A stretch of 40,223 nt of DNA from Acidobacteriota bacterium (GCA_003225005.1 QIAN01000211.1:1-40223); one strand, 5' to 3'; counted from the stretch's first letter, positions 17,226-26,330 are shown. Numbers and translations: made by a program. The notes: generated from the letters alone by a model not told the origin.

Positions 17226-18344
17226 TTGTCGAGCCAAGAACGAATCGGCGAGGCTCCTCAGCCTGGAGTGCAGGCTCACCAGGCCGAATTGCGCAAGGAA
17301 TTGGGGATCGTCGTGGTATTGGCTCAAATCACCTGCATTGTCACCCTCGAATTCTTTGGAACCGCGGTCAAAGCTGGTTCTTCGCATGCGGCTCTGTGGC
17401 TGACAGCGATTGCACTGTTTTTCGTTCCCCAAGCGCTGGGAGTCACCTACCTCAATCAACTCATGCCGCTCGAGGGCGGCTTGTACGAGTGGGCACGCCT
17501 GATTTTTAACGATGCAACTGGTTTTCTGGTGGCATGGAATCTATGGCTCTACATTGTCTTCCTGGTCGCGGAGTACGGTTTTGTTCTGATCACCTATTTT
17601 GCCTTTGCGTTGGGACCGGACGCTGCGTGGATGGCCTCCAGCAAGTGGCTGATCGTGGGTGCTTCGGCCGCGCTCGTCGGCGGGTTAGCATGGGTTTCTG
17701 TGCTGGGTCTTCGCATCGGCAAATGGATCACCAATGCCGGTGGAGTTGTTACCATCGTTGCCCTTGGGGTGCTGATCTTGTTTGCCACTATTCCGCCCCA
17801 TGCCCGGCACAGACCCCGCGTATCATCGGCTTCCTCTTGTTCGACCGGCGCTGACTCTGCTCAGCCTAAGTGTCTTCACCAAAATGACCTTTGGGGCCGC
17901 TTTGCGGCTTTGAATTTGTAGCGATTTTTGCCGGCGAATCCCGCACTCCGGCGCGCACTCTCGCGCGGTCGATTCTGTTCGCGGCGCCGATGATTGCGCT
18001 TCTCTACATCTTCGGTACCGGCGCGATCCTGGCCTTCGTTCCATCCCGTGAAGTCAACCTCATCGGTCCGATACCGCAGGCGCTCAGCATATCTAGTTAT
18101 GTTTGCGATCCCGCTGGTAGGCAATCGTAAGCTTCCAATTAAGCCGCGCATCTGGCTGCGAGTCGCGGCGGTCTCGGGATTTATTGTGACGCTGCTGTTT
18201 GTTGTGCTGTCTATTTTTCCGGTTATCGATGTCCCTCATCCGGCGTCTTACGCATGGAAGACGGTGGCGGTCGTGGTGGGGGCAAATGTCCTGGGTGGGG
18301 TATTCTATATCTCATCCCGCCAGCAGCATCGAATGGCGGAATAA
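17226..18344 (+). pseudogene. Broken APC-family amino-acid permease
   Basis: The sequence encodes an amino-acid/polyamine permease split over three frames. From a TTG at 17226 the first frame gives several membrane helices (to about LGVLILFATIPPH, near 17798). Homology then moves to frame 1 (MPGTDPAYHRLPLVRPALTL from 17800), and near 17893 to frame 2 (CGFEFVAIFAGES...), explained by one extra C. At about 18085-18105 it jumps back to the first frame at MFAIPLVGNRK, and the central part of the transporter is missing: the remnant totals about 370 residues where these carriers have roughly 450-550. Even if the two small frameshifts were sequencing errors, the deletion would leave it non-functional. 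It follows the aminotransferase and may once have supplied its substrate. Confidence 0.8.
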
Positions 18345-18399
18345 ATCTTCGACGGTCTCCGTCGTTACAAGACTTAAGCCAGTGCGTCTATCAGGCAGA

Positions 18400-20598
18400 A
18401 TGAGCAAGGCTCTGCACTGCAGCTTGGCGTCACTTGCAATTCTGATGTCTGCCGAAAACGCGCTGGTATGTGCACAGACCGAGGCCCCAAGCTCCGACGC
18501 AGGAGCGGCGGTTGCTGCCCGGGCCGAGCAGGCACCTCGCCTGGATGGAACGCTTGATGATCCGATTTGGCAGATCGCGCTTCCCATCAATGATTTTCGC
18601 CAGCGCGAGCCACTCGAGACTGCTCCTGCCACGGAAAAAACCGAAGTTCGCATTCTCTATGACGCCCGCCACGTTTACTTCGGCATCCATTGTTACGACA
18701 CAGCCCCAGCCGAGATCGTGGCCACGCAGTTGCGCCGAGATCTATCCATGGACCTCGACGACAACTTCGCCGTCATGATCGATCCCACACTGAGCCATCG
18801 CAATGGCTACATCTTTCAGGTGAATCCTTTGGGCACTCAGCGCGATGGAGAAATCATCGAAGAGCAGGCCCCGAACGGGAATGACTCGGTTGTAGACCCA
18901 AGCTGGGATGGGCTTTGGATTTCCGCCGCAAAGGTTACTCACGACGGCTGGACCGCAACCATCGCCATCCCCTTCAGCACGCTGAATTCTCGCGGGGGCT
19001 CGGAGGTAACATGGGGTCTGAACTTCCGCCGCTTCATCCGCCGCAAGAATGAAGAAGATTTTTGGTCGGGCTACCGACGGATCTTCGGCTTCTGGCGCGT
19101 CTCTCAGGCTGGGCAATTGCGAGGCCTCAAAAATATTGAGAGCGGTCGCCTGCTGGTGATAAAACCCTACGCGCTGGCTGGAGCCCAGGCTTTTGCCGGC
19201 CAGCCATGGGGTGCGCTCCACAGGGTCGGAGGTGACATCAAGTACGGCCTGGCCAGCAATCTGATCGCTGTGGGCACGATAAATACCGACTTCTCTGATG
19301 CTGACGTGGATCAGCAGCAGTTCAATTTGACTCCCTATCCCATCTTCGTGCCGGAAAAGCGGCGCTTCTTTCTCGAAGATTCCGACGTGTTCAACTTTCT
19401 GCTGTGGAATCAGGATCTGTTGTTTTTCACCCGGCAGATAGGCATCGACCCGGTCACCGGCCAGGAGGTTCCGATTGATGCTGGCGGCAAGGTCGCCGGG
19501 CACATCTCCGGCTTTGATCTCGGGGTCATGGATGTGAAGACCCGCGCTGAGGGTCCGAATCCGTACGGGAACTATGCCGTGCTCCGCATCAAGCGGCCGC
19601 TCACGCCAGGGTCCTACATTGGAATCATGGCCACCGATAAGCAGTCCGGCAGCCCACTCGATCCTTACAATCGCTCCGGCGGCATCGATGCCAAGTTCAT
19701 TCTTTTCCGCAATTTAAATTTGCGCGGATACTACGCAAAGACCTGGACCTCGGGCCTGCACGGCGACAACACAGCCCTGGGCGCCCGCCTTACCTATGCC
19801 AATAACTGGTTCAACATCTATTCCGGTCATGGGGTCACCGAGAGAAATTTCAACTCGGAAATGGGTTTCGTTACCCGAATTGACGACCAGCCCACCATCT
19901 TTCAGTTCAACTTCACTCCTCGTCCACGCGTTTGGAACATTCGCGAATTGGATCTCGGCGCTTTTGTCGGCCACGACCCAAACACCGCGGGCGAGCTGAT
20001 TTACAAAGAATGGTCGGCCAACGCGCGGGTTCTATTCAATAGCAGCGCCGAAATAGATTCCGCTCCACAGGATGTTGTCTATCAATTTCTCGCGCAGCCC
20101 TTGAACCTCTACAAGAACATCTCCATTCCCCCCGGCGGCTACCGCTTTACCTCCCACTCACTCGCCTATACTTCATCCGGCAGTCACAAGGTGACGTTCG
20201 CTGCTTCCGAGCAGTGGGGGGGCTACTACACCGGACATCTCAACACGGCCACGTTACTCGCGCAGTATCGCCCTAATCCACATCTGGCACTCGCACTGAA
20301 CGACACGCTGAATTCCTTCCGCCTTCCGCAGGGAAATTTCAACATTGACCTGACAGGAGTGCAGATCAGTTACGCTTTCAATCGCTTCCTGAACATGACC
20401 ACTTTCGTGCAGGCCGATACCGCGCAAACCCAGGCCGTAAGCGCCAATTTCCGAATCCGCTACACTTTCCGTCCCGACAGCGATCTTTATGTGATTTACA
20501 ACGTGGGCAGCCGTTTCCAGAGCCTGGCAGCAGGTAATCCCATGCAGATACGCCAGGAGAAAATCGCGGTCAAGATCACGTACTCGTGGTCACGCTGA
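18400..20598 (+). CDS. DUF5916 outer-membrane protein with N-terminal CBM9-like domain
   Basis: A 732-residue secreted protein. After a signal peptide (MSKALHCSLASLAILMSAENALVCAQ), a CBM9/DOMON-like beta-sandwich spans about residues 40-210 (APRLDGTLDDPIWQ, LYDARHVYFGIHCYD, WTATIAIPFSTL). The remainder is the DUF5916 region, rich in alternating hydrophobic strands, with the family segment FFLEDSDVFNF. It ends in VKITYSWSR, a beta-barrel-like aromatic C-terminus. The likely location is the outer membrane; carbohydrate binding or a role beside secreted hydrolases is inferred from the CBM9 part only. The open frame extends upstream to 18199 inside the permease remnant, so I use the ATG at 18400 (AGGCAG before it). 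GH5 follows after 183 bases. Confidence 0.85.
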   Translation: MSKALHCSLASLAILMSAENALVCAQTEAPSSDAGAAVAARAEQAPRLDGTLDDPIWQIALPINDFRQREPLETAPATEKTEVRILYDARHVYFGIHCYDTAPAEIVATQLRRDLSMDLDDNFAVMIDPTLSHRNGYIFQVNPLGTQRDGEIIEEQAPNGNDSVVDPSWDGLWISAAKVTHDGWTATIAIPFSTLNSRGGSEVTWGLNFRRFIRRKNEEDFWSGYRRIFGFWRVSQAGQLRGLKNIESGRLLVIKPYALAGAQAFAGQPWGALHRVGGDIKYGLASNLIAVGTINTDFSDADVDQQQFNLTPYPIFVPEKRRFFLEDSDVFNFLLWNQDLLFFTRQIGIDPVTGQEVPIDAGGKVAGHISGFDLGVMDVKTRAEGPNPYGNYAVLRIKRPLTPGSYIGIMATDKQSGSPLDPYNRSGGIDAKFILFRNLNLRGYYAKTWTSGLHGDNTALGARLTYANNWFNIYSGHGVTERNFNSEMGFVTRIDDQPTIFQFNFTPRPRVWNIRELDLGAFVGHDPNTAGELIYKEWSANARVLFNSSAEIDSAPQDVVYQFLAQPLNLYKNISIPPGGYRFTSHSLAYTSSGSHKVTFAASEQWGGYYTGHLNTATLLAQYRPNPHLALALNDTLNSFRLPQGNFNIDLTGVQISYAFNRFLNMTTFVQADTAQTQAVSANFRIRYTFRPDSDLYVIYNVGSRFQSLAAGNPMQIRQEKIAVKITYSWSR

Positions 20599-20781
20599 TC
20601 CGATCCATTGCACAGGAACGATAATGCTTTTGTGGTTCTTGGAACGACGCACAAAATCAGCACCCGGCGCGCGACGCGCAAAAGCTGCGGCCGTTCCAAT
20701 CCTATTTATTTGCAAGAGACGGACGACGTTGCTCGAGAAGCTGACGAATATAACAACATTGCGATGTAGCAGGAGTCCACA

Positions 20782-21921
20782 ATGATGAAATCCAGATCTG
20801 TGTTTTGCCCGACAGTAGCCTTAATCGCACTCAGTCTGTACGCCACCGCGGCGGGGACGCAGACACGCTGGTCAGAGCAGAAGGCGAACTCCTGGTACGC
20901 ACAGCAGCCGTGGCTGGTCGGAAGCAACTACGTTCCCAAGTCAGCGATCAACCAGTTGGAGATGTGGCAGGAAGCGACCTTCAACCCGGCGGAGATCGAT
21001 CAGGAATTGACCTGGGCCGAACGCATGGGCATGAACACCATGCGCGTCTTCCTGCATGACCTGCTTTGGCAGCAGGATGCAGCCGGTTTTCAAAAGCGCA
21101 TCAACGAGTTCTTGACGATCGCGTCGCGGCATCACATTCGACCGATGTTCGTGCTCTTCGACTCTTGCTGGGACCCGTTACCTCATCTCGGCCCGCAGCA
21201 TCCACCGACTCCCGGGGTCCACAACTCAGGCTGGGCGCAGAGTCCAGGGGCGAAGGCGCTGGCGGACGTCAATCAATATCCCCGGCTGAAATCGTTCGTG
21301 CAGGGCGTGGTGCGGGCCTTCGCACGCGATGACCGCATCCTTGCATGGGACATTTGGAACGAACCCGGCTCCGATAACGCTGGAAGCTATCCTAAAGAAG
21401 AGCTGCCCGCGAAAGATAAGATAGCCAGGGTCACGGCGCTGTTGCCGCAGGTATTCGCATGGGCGCGGGAGGCGAATCCGATGCAGCCTCTCAGCAGCGG
21501 AATATGGGCCGTCGACAACTCTCCGGACGGAGCCGACTTGGGTGAACTACAGCGGATTCAACTGCGCGAGTCCGACATCGTCACCTTTCACAACTACAGC
21601 TGGCCGGAATACTTCAAGCGTCAAATCGCGTGGCTGAAAAAGTACAACCGGCCAGTGATCTGCACCGAGTACATGGCACGATCAGTGGGCAGCACGTTTG
21701 ACACCGTGTTGCCCATTGCGAAGCAAGAGAACGTCGGGGCGATCAATTGGGGATTCGTCGCTGGCAAGACGCAAACGTACTTGCCTTGGGATTCGTGGCA
21801 GCATCCCTACGTTCTCGACCCCCCGGTGTGGTTTCACGAAGTATTGCGTCCCGACGGAACGCCCTACCGCCAGGCAGAGGTGGACCTGATCCGGCAGCTG
21901 ACGGGAAGGCCAGGAAATTGA
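20782..21921 (+). CDS. Cellulase-family (GH5-like, clan GH-A) glycoside hydrolase, secreted
   Basis: A 379-residue enzyme with a signal peptide (MMKSRSVFCPTVALIALSLYATAAG) and a single TIM-barrel domain. The clan GH-A retaining pair is clear: acid/base Glu194 in WDIWNEPGS and nucleophile Glu296 in VICTEYMAR. WAERMGMNTMRVFLHD (strand 2) and VTFHNYSWPEYF (strand 6 Tyr) match the fold. Such enzymes cut beta-linked polysaccharides or glycosides (cellulose, mannan, xylan or glycolipid sugars); the exact substrate is not readable. There is no carbohydrate-binding module. AGGAG 7 bases before the ATG is a good ribosome site. It may work with the neighbouring DUF5916 protein and the GH127 enzyme further on. 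Confidence 0.87.
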   Translation: MMKSRSVFCPTVALIALSLYATAAGTQTRWSEQKANSWYAQQPWLVGSNYVPKSAINQLEMWQEATFNPAEIDQELTWAERMGMNTMRVFLHDLLWQQDAAGFQKRINEFLTIASRHHIRPMFVLFDSCWDPLPHLGPQHPPTPGVHNSGWAQSPGAKALADVNQYPRLKSFVQGVVRAFARDDRILAWDIWNEPGSDNAGSYPKEELPAKDKIARVTALLPQVFAWAREANPMQPLSSGIWAVDNSPDGADLGELQRIQLRESDIVTFHNYSWPEYFKRQIAWLKKYNRPVICTEYMARSVGSTFDTVLPIAKQENVGAINWGFVAGKTQTYLPWDSWQHPYVLDPPVWFHEVLRPDGTPYRQAEVDLIRQLTGRPGN

Positions 21922-22019
21922 ACCGGGTGGTCGCAGTGATCGTGCGATAGGTGCAATCCTGCTTCGGGTGTGAGGGGCTGTGCTCAATCCGCACCGCATG
22001 AGCATCATCGACGAGGGTG

Positions 22020-22415
22020 TTACCAAACCGAGCGTACCAGGGGGCTGGCAAGAATCCTTTCGTCTTGTGTGATCAAGGTCATCCCCAAAGCTCGCGCCGT
22101 GGCGCCGATCAGGCGGTCTACCGGATCCTTGGGATAGCTTTCGGGGAACATCGCGGTCAAGGCGGCGATGTCCGTCGTAATCTCCAGCACCGTCACCGCG
22201 GCGGTTTCCACAATCTCGCGGATCGATGCCTCGAGTACACCGGAACTTCGCAAGCGCCCCTTTTCAACCAGCAGCGCAAGTTCCCAAAGGCTAATCGAAG
22301 CGATGGCGCAGCCCCCACTCTGCTGGGCTTTACGAATTTCGCGTGCCGCAGGCCGCGAAAGCTGTTCCGGACTGGCAACCATCCATACCAGAACATGCGT
22401 GTCCAGCAGAATCAC
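22020..22415 (-). CDS. Type II toxin, PIN-domain RNase (VapC-like)
   Basis: A 131-residue PIN domain covering the whole protein. The acidic metal-binding residues are in place: Asp5 (MILLDTHVLVW), Glu45 (ISLWELALL), Asp97/Asp100 (YPKDPVDRLI) and Asp118 (LITQDERI). PIN toxins cleave RNA, often tRNA or rRNA, when freed from their antitoxin. The ATG overlaps the antitoxin stop by 4 bases (ATGA), so the two are translated together. It is the short PIN group usually paired with Phd/YefM-type antitoxins. The gene is intact. Confidence 0.92.
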   Translation of the reverse strand: MILLDTHVLVWMVASPEQLSRPAAREIRKAQQSGGCAIASISLWELALLVEKGRLRSSGVLEASIREIVETAAVTVLEITTDIAALTAMFPESYPKDPVDRLIGATARALGMTLITQDERILASPLVRSVW

Positions 22416-22645
22416 TTCAAGCTCTCCCAGTCCTCAGGCGGAACCACAGGGGAGACGATATCACCGAGAATTTCAATCTTCCCGGCAAGGCGGCCCATGA
22501 TGTGAGCTGGTGCTTCATCTGGCGGCACCAGCTTGGCCACGGGCTTGCCGCGCTTAGTGATCAGGAGGGGGACACGAGTGGTGCGCACCGTTTCCATCAC
22601 CTGCAGGCAGCGCGCTTTGAATTGGCCAGCGGCCATGGTCTTCAT
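22412..22645 (-). CDS. Type II antitoxin, Phd/YefM family
   Basis: A 77-residue antitoxin. The N-terminal DNA-binding part reads MKTMAAGQFKARCLQVMETV, then VPLLITKRGKPVAKLVP, the hallmark strand-turn of Phd/YefM proteins. The C-terminal tail (ILGDIVSPVVPPEDWESLK) should bind and block the PIN toxin encoded next. A GAGGTGA ribosome site lies just upstream of the ATG. The promoter region has a perfect palindrome overlapping the -10, so autorepression by the complex is expected. Confidence 0.9.
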   Translation of the reverse strand: MKTMAAGQFKARCLQVMETVRTTRVPLLITKRGKPVAKLVPPDEAPAHIMGRLAGKIEILGDIVSPVVPPEDWESLK

Positions 22646-22677
22646 ATGGTCACCTCGATATGACCATGGTCATACTA
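22645..22677 (-). promoter_or_regulatory. Operator/promoter of the toxin-antitoxin operon
   Basis: A perfect 16-bp palindrome, TATGACCATGGTCATA, at 22659-22674. Its ATGGTCA half is repeated at 22646-22652, exactly 20 bases away, right at the antitoxin start. A minus-strand TAGTAT (22672-22677) overlaps the palindrome and fits a -10. This is the layout expected for conditional autorepression. Confidence 0.7.
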
Positions 22678-22723
22678 TCACGCCCGCAGGTCGCATAGCA
22701 ACGCTGGAAAGGTGCGCGGAATC

Positions 22724-24160
22724 TCAGTCGTAGTACTCCAACCCCAAATGCGTAATCAGCGGCTCGTTCTTCAAATGCCGTAACGTGTTTTTCAGCTTCA
22801 TCGACTGAATAAACAAATCGTGCTCCGGATACAGCCCCGGTGGCGTCATGGGAGACTTAAAGTAAAAGCTTAACCACTCCTGAATGCCGAGGCCGCGCAG
22901 TTCAGAGCTGCGCTTGGCGAGGTCAAGGAATAGCACCAGGTCCAACACAATGGGCGCCGCCAAAATCGAGTCGCGGCACAGAAAATCAACCTTGATCTGC
23001 ATCGGATAGCCGAGCCATCCGAAGATGTCTATGTTGTCCCATCCCTCTTTGTTATCACCACGTGGCGGGTAATAGCTAATCCTCACCTTATGGAATATAT
23101 TCCCGTACAGCTCGGGATACAACGCCGGCTGAAGAATGTGCTCCAGTACTCCCAGCTTGGATTCTTCCTTAGTTTTGAATGAACCAGGATCGTCAAGCAC
23201 TTCCCCGTCGCGATTGCCGAGAATATTGGTCGAATACCACCCGCTCAGACCCAGTAGTCGCGCCTTGAACGCCGGCGCAAGCACGGTCTTCATCAGCGTC
23301 TGACCAGTCTTGAAGTCCTTGCCGCAGATGGGAGCTTCGTTGTTCCGGGACAATTCCAGCATCACCGGCAGATCCACGGTCAAATTCGGAGCGCCATTGG
23401 CGAAAGGGACGCCCTCCATCAGCGACGCATACGCATAGATCATGGAGGGCGCAATCATCTCATCGTTCTCGCGGAGTGCCTTTTCGAATGCCTTCACCGA
23501 CTGATGCGCAGTCGTCGGCTCGATGTAGGACTCGGTCGAGCCACACCACATCGTGATCAGACGACTCGCTCCACTCGTCTTTTTGAAGTCGCGGATATCG
23601 TCGCGCAACTGCCCGGCCAAATCCATCTTCGTCTTGCCCTTCTTGACATTGGGTCCATTAATCCGTTTCACGTAATTGTGATCGAAGACTGCCGCCCGCG
23701 GCTTCAGGGACGAAAGGAACGGCTTCAACCGCTCCAGCAACCTGTAGTCGAGCACGCCGGCATGCGAGGCCGCTTCGTACATGTTGTCCTCAAAGATGTC
23801 CCAGCCGGTGAAGACCAGGTCATCAAGTCCGGCCAGAGGCACGAATTCCTTGATTTTGGGTGACCGTCCTTCGGTACGCTTGCCCAGCCGCACCGTGCCC
23901 ATTTGGGTAAGCGACCCGATCGGCTTCGCCAGGTCCCTGCGGATCGCTTCGACGCCAGCCACGAAAGTCGTCGCCACCGCGCCCATGCCGGGAATCATTA
24001 CTCCCAGCTTCCCTTTCGCCGATTGGATGGTGCCGCCACCATTGGGCTCGGTCCGAGCCTGGCGCTCAGCCTTCATTTCCACGCGCGCCGTTTTTGCGCT
24101 GAATGCTGAGTTTGCTGATGTCTTACTCGCCGCCTTTGCGGACTTCTTCCTTGTCGCCAT
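22724..24160 (-). CDS. Inositol-3-phosphate synthase
   Basis: A 478-residue protein that converts glucose-6-phosphate to inositol-3-phosphate with NAD, the first step to inositol lipids and solutes. The NAD-binding Gly motif is GVMIPGMGAVATT, and the central catalytic region includes CGKDFKTGQTLMKT and WYSTNILGNRDGEVL, the bacterial/archaeal counterpart of the eukaryotic NxxGNxDG stretch. The C-terminal part (QIKVDFLCRDSILAAPIVLDLV) fits the family. Residues 1 to about 50 form a Lys/Ala/Ser-rich extension before the fold. The ATG at 24160 is chosen; the open frame extends to a TTG at 24190. The gene is alone on its strand here. Confidence 0.88.
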   Translation of the reverse strand: MATRKKSAKAASKTSANSAFSAKTARVEMKAERQARTEPNGGGTIQSAKGKLGVMIPGMGAVATTFVAGVEAIRRDLAKPIGSLTQMGTVRLGKRTEGRSPKIKEFVPLAGLDDLVFTGWDIFEDNMYEAASHAGVLDYRLLERLKPFLSSLKPRAAVFDHNYVKRINGPNVKKGKTKMDLAGQLRDDIRDFKKTSGASRLITMWCGSTESYIEPTTAHQSVKAFEKALRENDEMIAPSMIYAYASLMEGVPFANGAPNLTVDLPVMLELSRNNEAPICGKDFKTGQTLMKTVLAPAFKARLLGLSGWYSTNILGNRDGEVLDDPGSFKTKEESKLGVLEHILQPALYPELYGNIFHKVRISYYPPRGDNKEGWDNIDIFGWLGYPMQIKVDFLCRDSILAAPIVLDLVLFLDLAKRSSELRGLGIQEWLSFYFKSPMTPPGLYPEHDLFIQSMKLKNTLRHLKNEPLITHLGLEYYD

Positions 24161-24403
24161 AATGGTCGGCCGCTTCCTTATTCGAACCAAGATAGGTTTG
24201 CAAACTGTTTATGTTCTCGTACCGGGAGGGCTTTTGCAAACGAGAGCGGTCCAACGCACAGAAAGTCGTTTCAACGGTAGTCCACGAGTACTGGACGGGA
24301 AGACTTGATCAGCCCCCCGCTACCGCAGTCACGCTCGCGCGTTAGATAGCTTCTATGAATTCTTTGCGTTGGACTCCGTCGCGCACTTGTCCCATACTCG
24401 AAA

Positions 24404-24682
24404 TCACTTCGCTACCAGCTCTGCAGCTGGTCGCGCGAAGCATGCTGTTGCATGCCGCCCAGACGCGGTATTGCAATTCTCCTGACCAAGTTGTTCTCCA
24501 CTCAATCTGAGCCATACCACCTCCAGAACGTAAATCAGGCAGGAATCGCACTTCACCAGTACGGAGGCAAAATGGACAACGCGGCTCAAAACTTCGCGGA
24601 ATCCGTCCGCCGTGGCTAGACGGACGCCAATCTCGTGCAGCACCTCAACGTGTGAGTCCTCAACAGGTGTGAACGCGTGCAT
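24404..24682 (-). pseudogene. Remnant of a GAF-domain protein (N-terminal part)
   Basis: Residues 12-54 of this 92-codon frame (EVLHEIGVRLATADGFREVL..., then FASVLVKCDSCLIYVLE) match the beginning of a GAF domain in style. After YVLE the frame turns into unrelated sequence and stops at 24404. A neighbouring frame gives ENNLVRRIAIPR, close to what a GAF strand would read next, suggesting a frameshift followed by loss of the remaining domain. The flanks 24161-24403 and 24683-24872 hold no gene that I can support. The family reading is by eye, moderately sure. Confidence 0.5.
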
Positions 24683-24872
24683 AGTCTAGAGTATGGGCCT
24701 TCTCAACCCTCTGTCTAATTCCAAATTTTGATGACCGCGATAAAGGATTCCCCGCGGAATTGTTACAGGTGTTTAACATCTTTTGCGCCGCTGCTGCATC
24801 GTTTCTAGTAGATCCGACTTTGACTTACTCAGCGTGGTCTCGGTTCTCTGCGATTCAAGTGTTGCTGGCCGC

Positions 24873-25325
24873 TCAGAGCTTCGCTTCCAGATCGACCGTC
24901 TTTACCGGCAAGTCCCAATGCCCGTCGAGAATTTCGAAGCGCCGCTGCTCTTCGCGCTGGAAAGTCTCCTGGTCGGGGTACATCTGCTTCTGCACAGCCG
25001 CTTCATCGAACGGTTCATTGGCCACGGTCGCATTCTTGAAGACAATGGTCACGCGAAAATCCCACCGTCCGTCTTCCGTAGTGTGATAGCGCGGCTGTTC
25101 CATCCAGACCTTGGCGATGCGTCCCATCTCCAGTTCTTTTTTTAGCACCGGATAGTGATTCTTCTTGAACAGCTTCAGAAATTCATCCGCATGCCCCCAC
25201 TTCGCCTTGTAGTAATACTCCACCACAAAGGGTTTTTCTGAGGTTGGAGCTTGTGCGCGGGAGACGATGGGCAAAGTCATGGAGAAGAACAGGAGCAGCA
25301 CAAAAACGCGCGATATTCGAATCAC
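24873..25325 (-). CDS. Small secreted protein of unknown function
   Basis: A 150-residue exported protein. The start is GTG at 25325 with GAGGAGG close upstream. A signal peptide (VFVLLLFFSMTLPIVSRAQA) ends near ARA/QA-type cleavage. The mature part (VVEYYYKAKWGHADEFLKLFKKNHYPVL) then aromatic-rich strands resembles ferredoxin-like dimeric alpha/beta barrel proteins of the NIPSNAP/EthD type, but I cannot assign a family with confidence. There is no catalytic motif. It is divergent from the NTF2-like remnant. Confidence 0.65.
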   Translation of the reverse strand: MIRISRVFVLLLFFSMTLPIVSRAQAPTSEKPFVVEYYYKAKWGHADEFLKLFKKNHYPVLKKELEMGRIAKVWMEQPRYHTTEDGRWDFRVTIVFKNATVANEPFDEAAVQKQMYPDQETFQREEQRRFEILDGHWDLPVKTVDLEAKL

Positions 25326-25380
25326 GGAACCTCCTCGTAAATGTCAGCTTGTACACTACCAAAAAGAGACGTAGAGAGGT

Positions 25381-25678
25381 TCGAAGCAAAGCCTCTGGGG
25401 ACGTCTCGGTGGAACTAGATACAGTGGACAGCGACCAGCACCAAATCAAGTCCGGCAAGATCCGCTACATCTCGATGACCTCCACCGGCCACCCCATTCG
25501 CCTGCTGCGTGAAGACGTAGCCCTCGTCCACGGCTGGGAAGAAGACACGGCCGAGCAAGGTGGACGACGTTTCCCCGTGCGGAACGTTTACCTGGATGTA
25601 GTCGGGAAGCGCAACGGCCTGTGGCAGATCGTCATATGGCAGATCTTGGCGTCGCAGTGGGCCCAGCCCCATCGATGA
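25381..25678 (+). pseudogene. Remnant of an NTF2-like (SnoaL/DUF4440) protein
   Basis: The frame gives a convincing C-terminal half of an NTF2-like fold: SGDVSVELDTVD, RYISMTSTGHPIRLL, DVALVHGWEEDTAEQGGRRF, VRNVYLDVVGKRNGLWQIV, ending ASQWAQPHR. The N-terminal half (start and first helices) is missing: upstream lies the ribosome site and start of the divergent gene, and the codons before SGDVSV look random. Near the end, QIVIWQILASQ contains an apparent short duplication (the usual ending is QIVASQ-like). There is no ribosome site at a sensible start. This is probably a decayed fragment. Confidence 0.55.
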
Positions 25679-25685
25679 CGAACGC

Positions 25686-26312
25686 TTAATCAGCCGCCGG
25701 CAACCGATTCTGCCAGTGACTCCAAACAAACCAAGCCACTCCCGCCACCAGCACGAGTCCGATTACGGCATCAAACTTGTGGAAGTACTTCCCCATCTCG
25801 CGCCAGTTCTCGCCTAGCTTCATTCCGAGATACGCCAGGCCCAGGCACCACGGCCACGATCCGAGAAAGGTATAGAGGTGAAAGCGTCCGCGCGGCATGC
25901 GCGCGACTCCCGCCGGCAGCGCGATGAAGGTGCGAATCACCGGCAGCAGCCGACCCACAAATACCGCCAGGTATCCCCAGCGGGCGAAGAACCGGTCGGC
26001 CCACTCGAGCTCGCGTTTGCCCATCAGAATCCAGCGTCCATACTTCTCCACCAGCGGGCGCCCCCCATAAAACCCGATCTCATAGGCCACCAGCGATCCG
26101 AGATTACAGCCGATCGCCCCCGCCGTCGCCACCCACAGAAGCTTGAATGTTCCGGAGTAGACCAGATAACCGGCGAACGGCATGATCAGCTCCGACGGCA
26201 ATGGGATACACGCCGACTCAATCGCCATGAGCAGCACAATCCCGCCATAGCCGGTCGTGCTGATCACGGAATTAATGAACCCAAAGAGCGCAACAAAAAT
26301 CTTTTCTGTCAT
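25686..26312 (-). CDS. DedA family membrane protein
   Basis: A 208-residue integral membrane protein of the DedA/SNARE-associated (VTT) family, linked to lipid flipping such as undecaprenyl-phosphate recycling and to membrane homeostasis. The first re-entrant segment reads MAIESACIPLPSELIMPFAGYLV with the conserved acidic residue and Pro pair. The second has the basic motif FVGRLLPVIRTFIALPAGVARM. Four to five hydrophobic stretches follow the family pattern. The gene is intact. It is convergent with the NTF2-like remnant, 7 bases away, and a long inverted repeat lies right upstream. Confidence 0.92.
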   Translation of the reverse strand: MTEKIFVALFGFINSVISTTGYGGIVLLMAIESACIPLPSELIMPFAGYLVYSGTFKLLWVATAGAIGCNLGSLVAYEIGFYGGRPLVEKYGRWILMGKRELEWADRFFARWGYLAVFVGRLLPVIRTFIALPAGVARMPRGRFHLYTFLGSWPWCLGLAYLGMKLGENWREMGKYFHKFDAVIGLVLVAGVAWFVWSHWQNRLPAAD

Positions 26313-26330
26313 AAATAAAAAGCTGCTAGA

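Noticed and set aside
24415..24435. Hairpin CCAGCT/AGCTGG as a terminator
   Set aside because: Short stem with no T-tract on either strand, and it lies inside the GAF remnant.
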